Part shown: piece by piece, positions 15,148 through 24,130 of the stretch
Position numbering within the stretch: the stretch's first letter is position 1
How the letters are laid out: each line of letters begins with the position of its first letter
From: a virus
DNA length: 38,351 nt
Reading direction: 5' to 3' (one strand)
Virus record (IMG/VR): IMGVR_UViG_3300010151_000040
Coordinates: 1 to 38,351 of that record
The notes under the pieces: model-generated
Database searches by the model: none
Seen by the model: only the letters and a program-made list of their open reading frames with translations
Told to the model about the DNA's origin: nothing
Program-made: the position numbers and the translations under genes

Positions 15148-15596
15148 AATCCCTCACGCTATCACTAAATGTCTATCTTGACAATTGGTGTGAGGGGTGC
15201 AATTTTCATACATACCCCTATGAGGCTCAAGTTCCTATATCTGGCGAAGCAAATAGAGTTTTCACATGTGACAAGGATGTTTGGGATGTAGTTAAATTGT
15301 TAATAGCTGAAACCAAGGAGATTAATGAACAGATGGGTAAGAGTTTTGATATTGCAACTTCCATATCACAACAATTACCCTTTTTTAGTTGTATGAATGT
15401 TGTATTAAGTAAAGAATTTCAAAAAGATATTTCTAAATATTTATATTGTCAAAAGTTTAATGTTCCTCCTTTTAAAGGTTCTTATGGAGACCAATCTTAT
15501 AAATGGATTTTTAAAATAAATATAATAGATATTGCCAAACATAAGATGGAAGAAATGGCTAGAAAAAAAGCAGAAAAACAATCAAATATAGGATAA
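15141..15596 (+). CDS. Tail assembly chaperone, T extension made by -1 frameshift
   Basis: The -1 frame is open from before 15123 to 15596 and lacks a start codon with a ribosome binding site at its upstream end. The first internal ATG would discard a conserved-looking part (LTLSLNVYLDNWCEGCNFHT). Joined to 14839-15141 it gives a fusion of about 252 residues, like lambda gpGT. The T part has a CEGC pair and a later TCDKDVWDVVKLL helix. It ends nine bases before the tape measure ATG. Confidence 0.7.
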   Translation, partial: GIESLTLSLNVYLDNWCEGCNFHTYPYEAQVPISGEANRVFTCDKDVWDVVKLLIAETKEINEQMGKSFDIATSISQQLPFFSCMNVVLSKEFQKDISKYLYCQKFNVPPFKGSYGDQSYKWIFKINIIDIAKHKMEEMARKKAEKQSNIG

Positions 15597-15605
15597 ATAC
15601 GGAAC

Positions 15606-18134
15606 ATGGCTAAAATAAAGTATGTAAAAACTGTAACTGATGCAGTAGATAAGTTAGTAGGTGTTAAAAAGAAAGAAGTACAAGTTAATAAGGAATCTGC
15701 TAAAGAAAATAAAAAAGTAGAATCTAGTTATCGGTCTCAAGTAGATATATTAAAAGAACTCGTTAAGGGTCAGAATAGAATGATCCAAGGTATGAATAGC
15801 CTTATTGCTGCAACAAAAGGAACTGCTCGATCTACAAAAAGATTAAATCAACAAAATTTATTATGGGTTAAAAATACAAGAATCCTTGGTGGTTCATTAG
15901 CAGTTCTTCGTTCTAAACTTTTAGTATTTACATTTGGTATTGGACTATTAGAAAGAAGTATTGGCAAACTTTTAGAGGCATATGGAGATTTTGAAGAATC
16001 TCAAGAAAGGATAACAAGGGTTATATCTAGCACAGGTGGTGCCGCAGGATTAACTGCTAACGAAGTTTTTGCTATGAATGCTGCATTTGAGAAATCGACT
16101 GGCATTGCAGAAACAACTATTAATCAATCTTCATCAATACTTTTAACATTTACTAATCTAGGGCAAACTATATTCCCTGAAACACAACAAGCAGTTTTAG
16201 ATATGACTGCGGCTCTATATCATGGGAATGTAACAATGGAAGCATTGAAAACTACATCAATTCAAGTAGGTAAGGCTTTAAATGATCCTATTCGTGGATT
16301 AACTGCACTTAGGCGAGTTGGTGTTTCATTTAATGCAAGACAAAAATTAATTATAAAGGCTTTGCAAAATACTAATCGCCTTGCACAAGCACAAGGAATT
16401 ATACTTAAAGAATTAGAGAGAGAATTTGGTGGACAGTCTGAAATTCAAAGATATAATAAATCTGTATTAGAACTTAGTACTGCATTTGGAAATCTTGCAA
16501 AAAGAATAGGTGAAGACCTTAGACCTGCAATAGAACCTATGATTCAGTCGCTAACAAAGCTCGTAAATGCAATAGATGCTAGTGAAGTTATAGATTTTAC
16601 GAAAAGTTTTATAGGTTTAACACTTGCATTAGCTGGTGTTAAAAAAGCATTGCAATTAGGGCTTCTTGCTAGTGGAAGAAGTATAAAATCAATGAAAAGA
16701 TTAGGAAAGGTTGCAAAATTAATTGCCTTTAATATGATTGGTCTTACAAGTAGCGTTAGAAAAGGAACTACAGCAGTAAAAATTATGACTGTTGCGTTTA
16801 GGGCTTTATCAGGTATGACAGGAATAGGTCTTCTTGTTGCCGTTCTTTTGCCACAATTTTTAAGCATGTTTGATGATGTAGAAGAAAAAACTAAAGATGT
16901 AGGTAGTGGATTTGAAGATGCTAAATTAAAATTAAATGTTTTTAATAAATCTTTTGAAGCAGCAGAAGGCAGTAAAGATAAATTAATGAAACTTGCTAGA
17001 AGTTTAAATATGGTAAGCATGTTCACAAGTGCCTATACCCATACTGTTGAGAGCTTAACTGAGAAGCTCAAAGGACATCAAGTTCAACTTGAGAAGGATT
17101 TAAAACTAGAACAAGATTATATAGATGCAAAGAAAAAGGGACAAGGAGTTAATCAGCAGGCAAATTCTGATGTTACCGATATGACTCAAGGTTTTAAAGA
17201 TCAGCTATTTGTCTTGAAGGCATCTGTAGATGAAAATGGTACTGTTATTAAATCTAAACAGACTATGGCTAAAGCAGTTTCAGAACTTGCTGCGCATATA
17301 AATGTTGAAACTGGTGAGAATTTATCTCTTATAGAATCACAACAACTATTAGATCCGGCATTAAGAAATAGTATTGAGGCTTATACCGATTATATGGACA
17401 CACTTGAGTTAGTAAGGCAACAAAAGAAATTAGATATAGCATCTAATAAAGAGACGATGGATTCATATAGTCAAGTATTTTCAACTTTAAGTAGTGGTGT
17501 CACACAATTCCTTGAATTTGACTTAAATAGGTGGGAAGAGGGAGAAATTAGTAAACTAGAAAAGCAAAAAGATAATATAAATAGTACTATTAAAAATGAA
17601 AAAAATAAGGAAAAAGCACTTAAAAAAATAGATGATCAAATAGAAGCAGCTGAGAAAAAGGCACATAATAAAGCATTGGTAATTAAAGGTCTAGATTTAA
17701 CAATGGATCTATTTACAAGTATTGCTAAAATAAATATAGCTACTGCTACAGCCAAAGCAATGGCTAACTTACTTCCCCCTGGACTGAGAGAGGCACAAAA
17801 ATTATTTCTTGAGTCATCAAAAATGAAACAGATAGCTGTGGCTTCGGTACAATATGGCATTGGTATAGCAGGATTAGCTGCACAAAAAGCTGCTCTTGGG
17901 GCAGACTTTACAACTACTGGGCCGCAACTTATGATGGTTGGAGACAATCCTGGTGGTCGTGAACGTGTTCAAGTGACTCCACTTTCTTCTCCTAATGTTG
18001 CTGGACCACAAGGTGAGGCATCTGTAATTGTAAATGTATCAGGCAATGTCTTAACACAAGATTTTGTAGAAGATGAATTAGCAGAACATATAAAAGAAGC
18101 TGTAAGGAGAGGAACTGACTTTGGAATCGGTTAA
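15606..18134 (+). CDS. Tape measure protein
   Basis: An 842-residue, largely helical protein that sets tail length and helps DNA delivery. The N-terminus is coiled and basic (residues 1-90). A segment follows that is typical of tape measures (AMNAAFEKSTGIAETTINQS and ALNDPIRGLTALRRVGVSFN, about 155-245). Hydrophobic stretches lie near 330-360 and 395-420 (MTGIGLLVAVLLPQFLSMF). A second coiled region (about 640-690) and a C-terminal hydrophobic part near 700-770 complete it. By the usual rule of about 0.15 nm per residue, the tail would be roughly 125 nm long. The largest virion gene but one. Confidence 0.85.
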   Translation: MAKIKYVKTVTDAVDKLVGVKKKEVQVNKESAKENKKVESSYRSQVDILKELVKGQNRMIQGMNSLIAATKGTARSTKRLNQQNLLWVKNTRILGGSLAVLRSKLLVFTFGIGLLERSIGKLLEAYGDFEESQERITRVISSTGGAAGLTANEVFAMNAAFEKSTGIAETTINQSSSILLTFTNLGQTIFPETQQAVLDMTAALYHGNVTMEALKTTSIQVGKALNDPIRGLTALRRVGVSFNARQKLIIKALQNTNRLAQAQGIILKELEREFGGQSEIQRYNKSVLELSTAFGNLAKRIGEDLRPAIEPMIQSLTKLVNAIDASEVIDFTKSFIGLTLALAGVKKALQLGLLASGRSIKSMKRLGKVAKLIAFNMIGLTSSVRKGTTAVKIMTVAFRALSGMTGIGLLVAVLLPQFLSMFDDVEEKTKDVGSGFEDAKLKLNVFNKSFEAAEGSKDKLMKLARSLNMVSMFTSAYTHTVESLTEKLKGHQVQLEKDLKLEQDYIDAKKKGQGVNQQANSDVTDMTQGFKDQLFVLKASVDENGTVIKSKQTMAKAVSELAAHINVETGENLSLIESQQLLDPALRNSIEAYTDYMDTLELVRQQKKLDIASNKETMDSYSQVFSTLSSGVTQFLEFDLNRWEEGEISKLEKQKDNINSTIKNEKNKEKALKKIDDQIEAAEKKAHNKALVIKGLDLTMDLFTSIAKINIATATAKAMANLLPPGLREAQKLFLESSKMKQIAVASVQYGIGIAGLAAQKAALGADFTTTGPQLMMVGDNPGGRERVQVTPLSSPNVAGPQGEASVIVNVSGNVLTQDFVEDELAEHIKEAVRRGTDFGIG

Positions 18135-18507
18135 ACAATTATTCCAAGTATTCACAGATAAAGAATTATTTTTAGAATGGCTATTAGCTATAAATCTTGA
18201 TATTGGTCAGAAAATACTTAATGCACAGACAGGAATGAAAGTAGATAGATTTGCAGAGGTAAATGAAGAAATTGATTTGCGAACTGCACCAAAGGCAATT
18301 AAAGATAATAAGATATATAACCAAGAAGTATTAGATATGAGATGGAATTTATGTTCTTCCTGTGAATTTTTAACAGATGGGAAGAAGTGTCAAAAATGTG
18401 GATGTTTCATGACGGTCAAGCATAAACTATCACAGGCTCGTTGTCCTATAGGTAAATGGGGTAAATATAAAGAGGAAGCTATCCATGGCATTGCAACTAC
18501 CGGCTAA
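18121..18507 (+). CDS. Zn-ribbon tail protein, TTG start
   Basis: The 128-residue protein starts with TTG at 18121, preceded by AAGGAGAGG and overlapping the tape measure end by 14 bases. The second half has a treble of cysteine pairs (CSSCEFLTDGKKCQKCGCFM then ARCPIGKW, about residues 79-118), a likely Zn-binding ribbon. Proteins of this pattern are common beside tail tip or baseplate genes in marine phages, where the metal site stabilises a tip component. It overlaps the start of the hub gene by 23 bases. Confidence 0.55.
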   Translation: MESVKQLFQVFTDKELFLEWLLAINLDIGQKILNAQTGMKVDRFAEVNEEIDLRTAPKAIKDNKIYNQEVLDMRWNLCSSCEFLTDGKKCQKCGCFMTVKHKLSQARCPIGKWGKYKEEAIHGIATTG

Positions 18508-21500
18508 TTTTAAATCAGATATAGAATCAAGAGATACACAACTTTCTCCCCTTGTCATTATAGGTAATTGGGATAGAGAATCTTCAATATGGGATGGTGA
18601 TTACTATTATATTAGCACAAATCCTGATTCCGGAGCATTGCCTATTTTATTAGATATTACATCTTTAAAAGAAGGTATTGATTTAGAGGAAAGGACATAT
18701 AAAATGTCTACAGTTAATATTAATATCTCTGACTTACCCTACAATGGGAAAAAATTTACTGATATTATTGAAGGTAGAACAATATTGAATATGGAATGTA
18801 GAGTTTTTTGGAGGTCGCCTTCAACAACTACATTGTCAGTATTTGATTCTCCTTATTCAGAGATGAGAGATACAGATTCTATGCAAATTTATTTTGGATA
18901 TATTCGCAGATACGATCAAAGCAAAGATAGTATTAAGCTAATTGTAGAAGATAAAAGTCAAGATATTCATAAGAAATTACCTCTTGAGGAAACAGGATCA
19001 GGAGAGGATATTCCTGAGAAACTTAGAAATATACCAAAACCAATGGTTTATGGTTGGAATTTTACTCATAGCCCATTAACCTTTGATGGCAAAGAATTAA
19101 CCATTGATCCAAGGCTTGGTGATTATAATGTAGAGCTTGATGAAGATAATAATTATAATGGTGGATTGGTAAGTGAAGGTCTTGATGATACAATACCAAA
19201 TACTCCACCTTGGTCTGAATACGACAAACATTATAAAGGTGTCTACATCGGAGATGAGGAAGCTTTGGCAGTTGTATTAGAAACTCCTGAAGAGGATTTA
19301 GGTACATTAGAAGAAATATATGTAGGGCAGGAAACTAATGAAGATACTGGCGAAGCGGCAATTACTCTACAGGATTTAGAAAATATTTTACATACAAAAC
19401 AATTAGATATTTCTGATAATATAAATGGAATAATTAAAATTGGTTTAAATCCTTTAGTTCAAAAAAAAGTATTGCAATGTAAAGAATTTATTATTCCTGA
19501 TATTACGATAGCAGCCTATAATGGAACAACTGAGCTTGATACAAATCATTTTACTGGCTTTGGAGAATCCTTTGATCTGACGACAGCAGGGAATAATCAA
19601 CAACATAGTGTTGGTCATAATGGTATAAGTAATGAGTTTGAAGATTCTACAAGGTTTAAAATAAAATTTTCGATTGAACCAAAATCAGATTATGAGAATA
19701 AAAATATAAAATATGTTACAATGAATGGATTTATTCTTCCTTTTAGGAATGGAGTAGTTACTTCATTGGGTGGAAATGGTCATTACAATGACAGAGTTTT
19801 CGTATCATATGCATATCCAGATGGTTGGTTTCTAAATTTACATGGTACTGATAATGATGGTGGAATAGGAAGATACCACAGACCTGATGAAGCAGGATTA
19901 TCTCCTTCAGTTATTCCATATAATGGCGAGGCTTACGATACAAGTCCTATAACGGGAAGTTTATTTGGTTATCCACAATTTTATAGAGAAGATGGAAATT
20001 GGGCAGAATTTAATCAAAGAGGTGCAGTTACAAATGATGGAACTTACGCAGGTGTAATACCTGATATATCATTAACTACTGTGATGAATACAAGCTTTAC
20101 TCCATCTGGTACTGTTGGAGGAGGTTGTGGAGATGATCAGTTTTGTTGGAATGAAATTGGTGAAACTGCTGTCATATACTTTTTAGATTGGGCGCAGGTA
20201 GGCTATTATTATCCATCTTTGTCAGAAGGAGGTGATGATACAAGCGTTGCTGAGATAGGTAGACTTGTTGATAATGGTCAATATCAGATGTGGATAAAAC
20301 ATAATTATAAAGGAGTATTAACGCAGTATTTGACAGATAGTGCAACAAGTTCAAGTAAATTAACTATGTCAGGAAAAATAAATACTGCTACTTCAATTTC
20401 AATCGTTGATATACCAAAGATACATAAGAAAAAGTTTTTTGCAAAAATACGAGGCAGGATGATACCCTATGTAAATGGTCAATGGGCAAGTCCGAGAGAT
20501 AGAGCAAAAAATAATCAAGCAGAAATTATTTCAGACATAGCTATTAATGAATTAGGATATGAAGATGATATAGAGATTCCACAAGAATTTCTTTATCCTG
20601 ATGGCGATCTATCTCAAGGTTTTGGTTCTTCATTTACTTTAAATGAAAAAATAGATTCTAAAAAGTTTTTTGAGATTTTATCCTCTACTGCACCATTAAT
20701 TACAAGATTTAATTATTTAAGTAAATTTAAAATGAATACCATACCACATTTAAATCCTGTAGCATCAGATTTAAGTGGGAATCAAACTATAAAAGAAAAT
20801 GACGTTATTGATTTTAGTTTTACTTTATCTAAGATTGAAGATGTTATTACTAAATTAAAAGTGAGGTATGGATATAGCCATGTAACGGATAATTTTAATC
20901 ACGATACAGGTTTTATTTATGCTACAGGTCTTTATGATGGTTATGATATTAACCATTATAATTTAGATGATGATGTTGAAGTAGTAATAGAAGATGATCG
21001 AGCTAAATACATAGGTCAAGCAAGGGCATCAGATGGTTATGTTGAAAATTATGCTCATTGGCTACTAAGTTGGAAATGTAATCAGCATCTTAAAATTAAA
21101 GTTAAGCTTCCTTTGAAATATATGAATATTGAATTATGCGATATTATAGAATTTGAAAGTTTGCTTGGAGGTATTAAGCCTTATGGTATTGATTATCGTT
21201 TAAACAGTCCGTTTGCGAATAGAATAATAAATGGACAGCAGGCATATGATAAATTTATTGTTCATAAAACGAATAAAACACTTGAATATGTAGAAATTGA
21301 AGTTACTATGTTGCACCATACTTCACTCACTTCTTGTCTTTCAGGTATGTATGATTGCCTTGGTGAGTGCCTTGATTCAGCAGATGATCCCAATGGATAC
21401 GATCAATGTGATAATTGTTATGGTGGTTGCACTTATGAGGGCTGTGAAGAAGATTATTGCCCTTGTCAGCAACAATTTAATCCAGATGATCCTGAATATA

Positions 21501-22480
21501 ATGGTTGTAATCCACAAGACGATCCTCCTTGCACCCTAACTGCTGATTGTGCAGGTGAATGTGGTGGTGATGCAGTATTAGATGAATGTGGTGAATGTAA
21601 TGGTGATGGTGCAACTGTAGTATGTCCTGATTCAGACATAATGGTATGCCCCGGTGATGGACATCTATGTCCTACGGAAGGGAGCTTTTGTGATAGCGAT
21701 ACAAGTCTTAATGAAGAGGAATGTTCAAATTGGAGACCTTGCTACACAGTAGATAATTGTAATTGTTATTCTTCTCTTGCAGATGTAGAGTTAGCAGAAA
21801 ATGTAATGGCGTTAGGACTTATTAGAATGAGGGCGAACTTTGATGATGCTAATATAGGATGGCAAACTGATAATTCTTTTAATTCCCATCAGCCATGTGA
21901 ATTTATTAAGAATCAACCTTGTATATCAAGTCCTATATTTGATAACTGGGAAATTTCGTTTTCACATCTTGGTGGTATTCCTAATCTATGGGAAGGTTCT
22001 GAACTTAGAATAACTTTTGAATCAGAAGATAATATAACTTTATTCCCTGAAAATGAGCAATATCAGGATTTTACAGTATCCCTTACCCACCTAACTCCTA
22101 ATATTTCTTTTGGCGATTCACAATTATTTTCAAATGAAGATTTTGATACTATTAAAACAGGCAATGGTGAAACTTTTATTAAAGTAACACTTTATTTAAA
22201 TGCTTCATATGATGGTGTAGATCGTTATATGATATATCAATTTAGAATTAATATACAGGCACGAGATTGTCCTCTTATTGGAGATTTAAATGCTGATGGT
22301 GGTTTTAATGTACTTGATATAGTTGCCCTTGCTAACTGTATTCTTGCTAATAATTGTGAGGATATTCCAAATGCTTGTGCAGCAGATATAAATGGTGATG
22401 ATTACTATAATGTTCTTGATATTGTGCAGTTAGCTAATTGTATATTATTAGGAACTTGTGAGGGTACAGATAATGAGTAA
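18485..22480 (+). CDS. Large tail hub/adhesin with Cys-rich and dockerin-like C-terminus
   Basis: A 1331-residue protein, the largest of the window. Residues 1-180 (GIDLEERTYKMSTVNINISD, MQIYFGYIRRYDQSKDSI) look like the tail hub or distal-tail platform of marine siphoviruses; a long beta-rich body follows. Residues about 950-1093 hold 23 cysteines with D/G-rich spacing, including DCAGECGGDAVLDEC. A beta domain follows (about 1100-1255). The last 70 residues hold two EF-hand-like dockerin repeats, GDLNADGGFNVLDIV and ADINGDDYYNVLDIV, each with the D-x-N-x-D...N-x-x-D calcium ligands. Function: host binding at the tail tip. The C-terminal modules look acquired from secreted bacterial proteins. 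Confidence 0.7.
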   Translation: MALQLPANFKSDIESRDTQLSPLVIIGNWDRESSIWDGDYYYISTNPDSGALPILLDITSLKEGIDLEERTYKMSTVNINISDLPYNGKKFTDIIEGRTILNMECRVFWRSPSTTTLSVFDSPYSEMRDTDSMQIYFGYIRRYDQSKDSIKLIVEDKSQDIHKKLPLEETGSGEDIPEKLRNIPKPMVYGWNFTHSPLTFDGKELTIDPRLGDYNVELDEDNNYNGGLVSEGLDDTIPNTPPWSEYDKHYKGVYIGDEEALAVVLETPEEDLGTLEEIYVGQETNEDTGEAAITLQDLENILHTKQLDISDNINGIIKIGLNPLVQKKVLQCKEFIIPDITIAAYNGTTELDTNHFTGFGESFDLTTAGNNQQHSVGHNGISNEFEDSTRFKIKFSIEPKSDYENKNIKYVTMNGFILPFRNGVVTSLGGNGHYNDRVFVSYAYPDGWFLNLHGTDNDGGIGRYHRPDEAGLSPSVIPYNGEAYDTSPITGSLFGYPQFYREDGNWAEFNQRGAVTNDGTYAGVIPDISLTTVMNTSFTPSGTVGGGCGDDQFCWNEIGETAVIYFLDWAQVGYYYPSLSEGGDDTSVAEIGRLVDNGQYQMWIKHNYKGVLTQYLTDSATSSSKLTMSGKINTATSISIVDIPKIHKKKFFAKIRGRMIPYVNGQWASPRDRAKNNQAEIISDIAINELGYEDDIEIPQEFLYPDGDLSQGFGSSFTLNEKIDSKKFFEILSSTAPLITRFNYLSKFKMNTIPHLNPVASDLSGNQTIKENDVIDFSFTLSKIEDVITKLKVRYGYSHVTDNFNHDTGFIYATGLYDGYDINHYNLDDDVEVVIEDDRAKYIGQARASDGYVENYAHWLLSWKCNQHLKIKVKLPLKYMNIELCDIIEFESLLGGIKPYGIDYRLNSPFANRIINGQQAYDKFIVHKTNKTLEYVEIEVTMLHHTSLTSCLSGMYDCLGECLDSADDPNGYDQCDNCYGGCTYEGCEEDYCPCQQQFNPDDPEYNGCNPQDDPPCTLTADCAGECGGDAVLDECGECNGDGATVVCPDSDIMVCPGDGHLCPTEGSFCDSDTSLNEEECSNWRPCYTVDNCNCYSSLADVELAENVMALGLIRMRANFDDANIGWQTDNSFNSHQPCEFIKNQPCISSPIFDNWEISFSHLGGIPNLWEGSELRITFESEDNITLFPENEQYQDFTVSLTHLTPNISFGDSQLFSNEDFDTIKTGNGETFIKVTLYLNASYDGVDRYMIYQFRINIQARDCPLIGDLNADGGFNVLDIVALANCILANNCEDIPNACAADINGDDYYNVLDIVQLANCILLGTCEGTDNE

Positions 22481-23066
22481 ACTTTATTATGGTAATGGAA
22501 ATTGTAGTATAGAAGGAAATGGGATTAGGGGAATACAGATGAAATATGAAGGTTCTCCTGAGCTAACAGATAATACATCTAATTCATTTACAATAATGAA
22601 TAAAAATAATGGAATTATTATATTTCCAATCGGTGAAGGATACTTAACTAATCTATTTGACTATACAGGAACTATTAAAATACATTCTGTTATTGCTACA
22701 AATGATAATCTCGACAAGATTACAGTTTCTGTATCAAGGATTATGGACTATTCTGAACTATTGGGAGTTTCGGAAAGCTTAACAAGAAATAGTGAAGATA
22801 TGGACTCTACTCATACTATAAAAAAGAGTGGCAAACATATAATTTCATCAAGGATTATTCCAAATTTAAATACCTCAGCACATGATGTCTTGCTATATCT
22901 ATCTGACAAGACCTTGTATTCAGGTTATTTTCATATCCATTTAGATACAGGATCATGTATGACTGGAAAAGAACATACTAAGGAATCTAAAGATTTGTAT
23001 ATTGTTAGACAAGGGAATGATAAATTAGTATCAACAGAATATAGAAGAATACAAAAAGAAAGATAA
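22473..23066 (+). CDS. Tail tip or fibre-associated protein (197 aa)
   Basis: Start set at the ATG at 22473 (MSKLYYGNGNCSIEGNGIRG), with GAGGG upstream; a GTG at 22458 is possible but adds only five residues. Beta strands dominate (IRGIQMKYEGS, GIIIFPIGEGYLTNLFDYTG), with a basic C-terminus. It overlaps the end of the hub gene by eight bases and the next ATG by one. Proteins with this N-terminal pattern accompany tail tip genes in marine phages. Exact role unknown. Confidence 0.5.
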   Translation: MSKLYYGNGNCSIEGNGIRGIQMKYEGSPELTDNTSNSFTIMNKNNGIIIFPIGEGYLTNLFDYTGTIKIHSVIATNDNLDKITVSVSRIMDYSELLGVSESLTRNSEDMDSTHTIKKSGKHIISSRIIPNLNTSAHDVLLYLSDKTLYSGYFHIHLDTGSCMTGKEHTKESKDLYIVRQGNDKLVSTEYRRIQKER

Positions 23067-24130
23067 TGGCATATCAGAATGTATCTAAACCAAGATTTTA
23101 TGTGTCCATACTGCAATGGCTTGATGCAATCGGCAGCCTATCAAGTACATCAAAAGATGATGGAACTTACGCAGGTGGTTTATTAAGTAAAGCTCCAAAT
23201 GAATTAGTACATCTTAATCCATCAAAACAAGCACGAGTAGTAACTTCCTTGGATACTTATTGGCTTCAATTTCAATCAACAGTTGGCAATTATGATACCC
23301 TGATGCCTAATGATAACAATTTTTTTATGGTTCTTGGGCATAACTTTGGATGGAACTCTACTAAATTTCAAATGAGAAAAGCAGCAGAAGATGGCAGTCC
23401 TGTTGCTTCTACTTCAGTTGTTAATTATAATAGTGATGGGTCTGAATATGATGGATTTTCTATTGCAGAAGGCGATAATGCTTATGATCTTAATCATGAT
23501 ACAATAGAGATGTCGCTTTGGGATGTTCAACAGGCAGAGGGTGAAGATATTAAATTTGGTTCTGTATTATATGGCACTTATTATGATATGCCTTACTCTC
23601 CTGATTTATCTTTAAATCTAAATAGAGAATACAAGGGAACAAGCACAATTACAACCTACAATGGAAGTAGTTTTAGTAATACAATATGGACTAAGCCTCC
23701 TAAATGGGGAGCGTTACCAGCGTGGGAATTAAGCTATCATGCCGAATTAGATAAATATATCCTTAAACCTTCAAAATCAGGTCGTAGGGTTTGGGATTTA
23801 AAATTCTCATTTGTATCAGATAACGATATTTTTAGTTCTAATGAATCTATTGGTAAAGAAGGAACTCTTATAACAACTGATCTTGGATACGAAGAAGATG
23901 ATATTGGTGATGTTGGTTTTAAATATAATTTATTAACCGATGATAGCTTTTATTCGCAGGTTTGGCATAAGACACTAAATGGCACTTTGCCTTTTGTTTT
24001 TCAGCCGGATAAAGATAATTCTAATCCTGACCAATTTGCTATATGTAGATTTGTAGATAATTCATTTAAGGTAGAACAATCTGCACATAATATATACAAT
24101 GTTTCATTAAAAATTATGGAGGTTTGGTAG
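23066..24130 (+). CDS. Distal tail protein, paralogue A
   Basis: The 354-residue protein starts MAYQNVSKPRFYVSILQWLD and ends with LPFVFQPDKDNSNPDQFAIC ... SLKIMEVW. It is clearly homologous along its length to the next gene: shared SPDLSLNLNRE / SPDLSLKMTRE, GRRVWDLKFSF / GRRTWDLSFSY, SFYSQVWHKT / TFYSQVIHKT. Beta-rich, no cysteine cluster. Likely forms part of the tail tip or side fibres beside the hub. It starts in a TAATG overlap. Confidence 0.55.
   Translation: MAYQNVSKPRFYVSILQWLDAIGSLSSTSKDDGTYAGGLLSKAPNELVHLNPSKQARVVTSLDTYWLQFQSTVGNYDTLMPNDNNFFMVLGHNFGWNSTKFQMRKAAEDGSPVASTSVVNYNSDGSEYDGFSIAEGDNAYDLNHDTIEMSLWDVQQAEGEDIKFGSVLYGTYYDMPYSPDLSLNLNREYKGTSTITTYNGSSFSNTIWTKPPKWGALPAWELSYHAELDKYILKPSKSGRRVWDLKFSFVSDNDIFSSNESIGKEGTLITTDLGYEEDDIGDVGFKYNLLTDDSFYSQVWHKTLNGTLPFVFQPDKDNSNPDQFAICRFVDNSFKVEQSAHNIYNVSLKIMEVW

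Noticed and set aside
16544-17026. 160-codon minus-strand frame opposite the tape measure gene
   Set aside because: Low-complexity hydrophobic and Ser-rich translation of the complementary strand of a helical coding region; no binding site and no isolated promoter.
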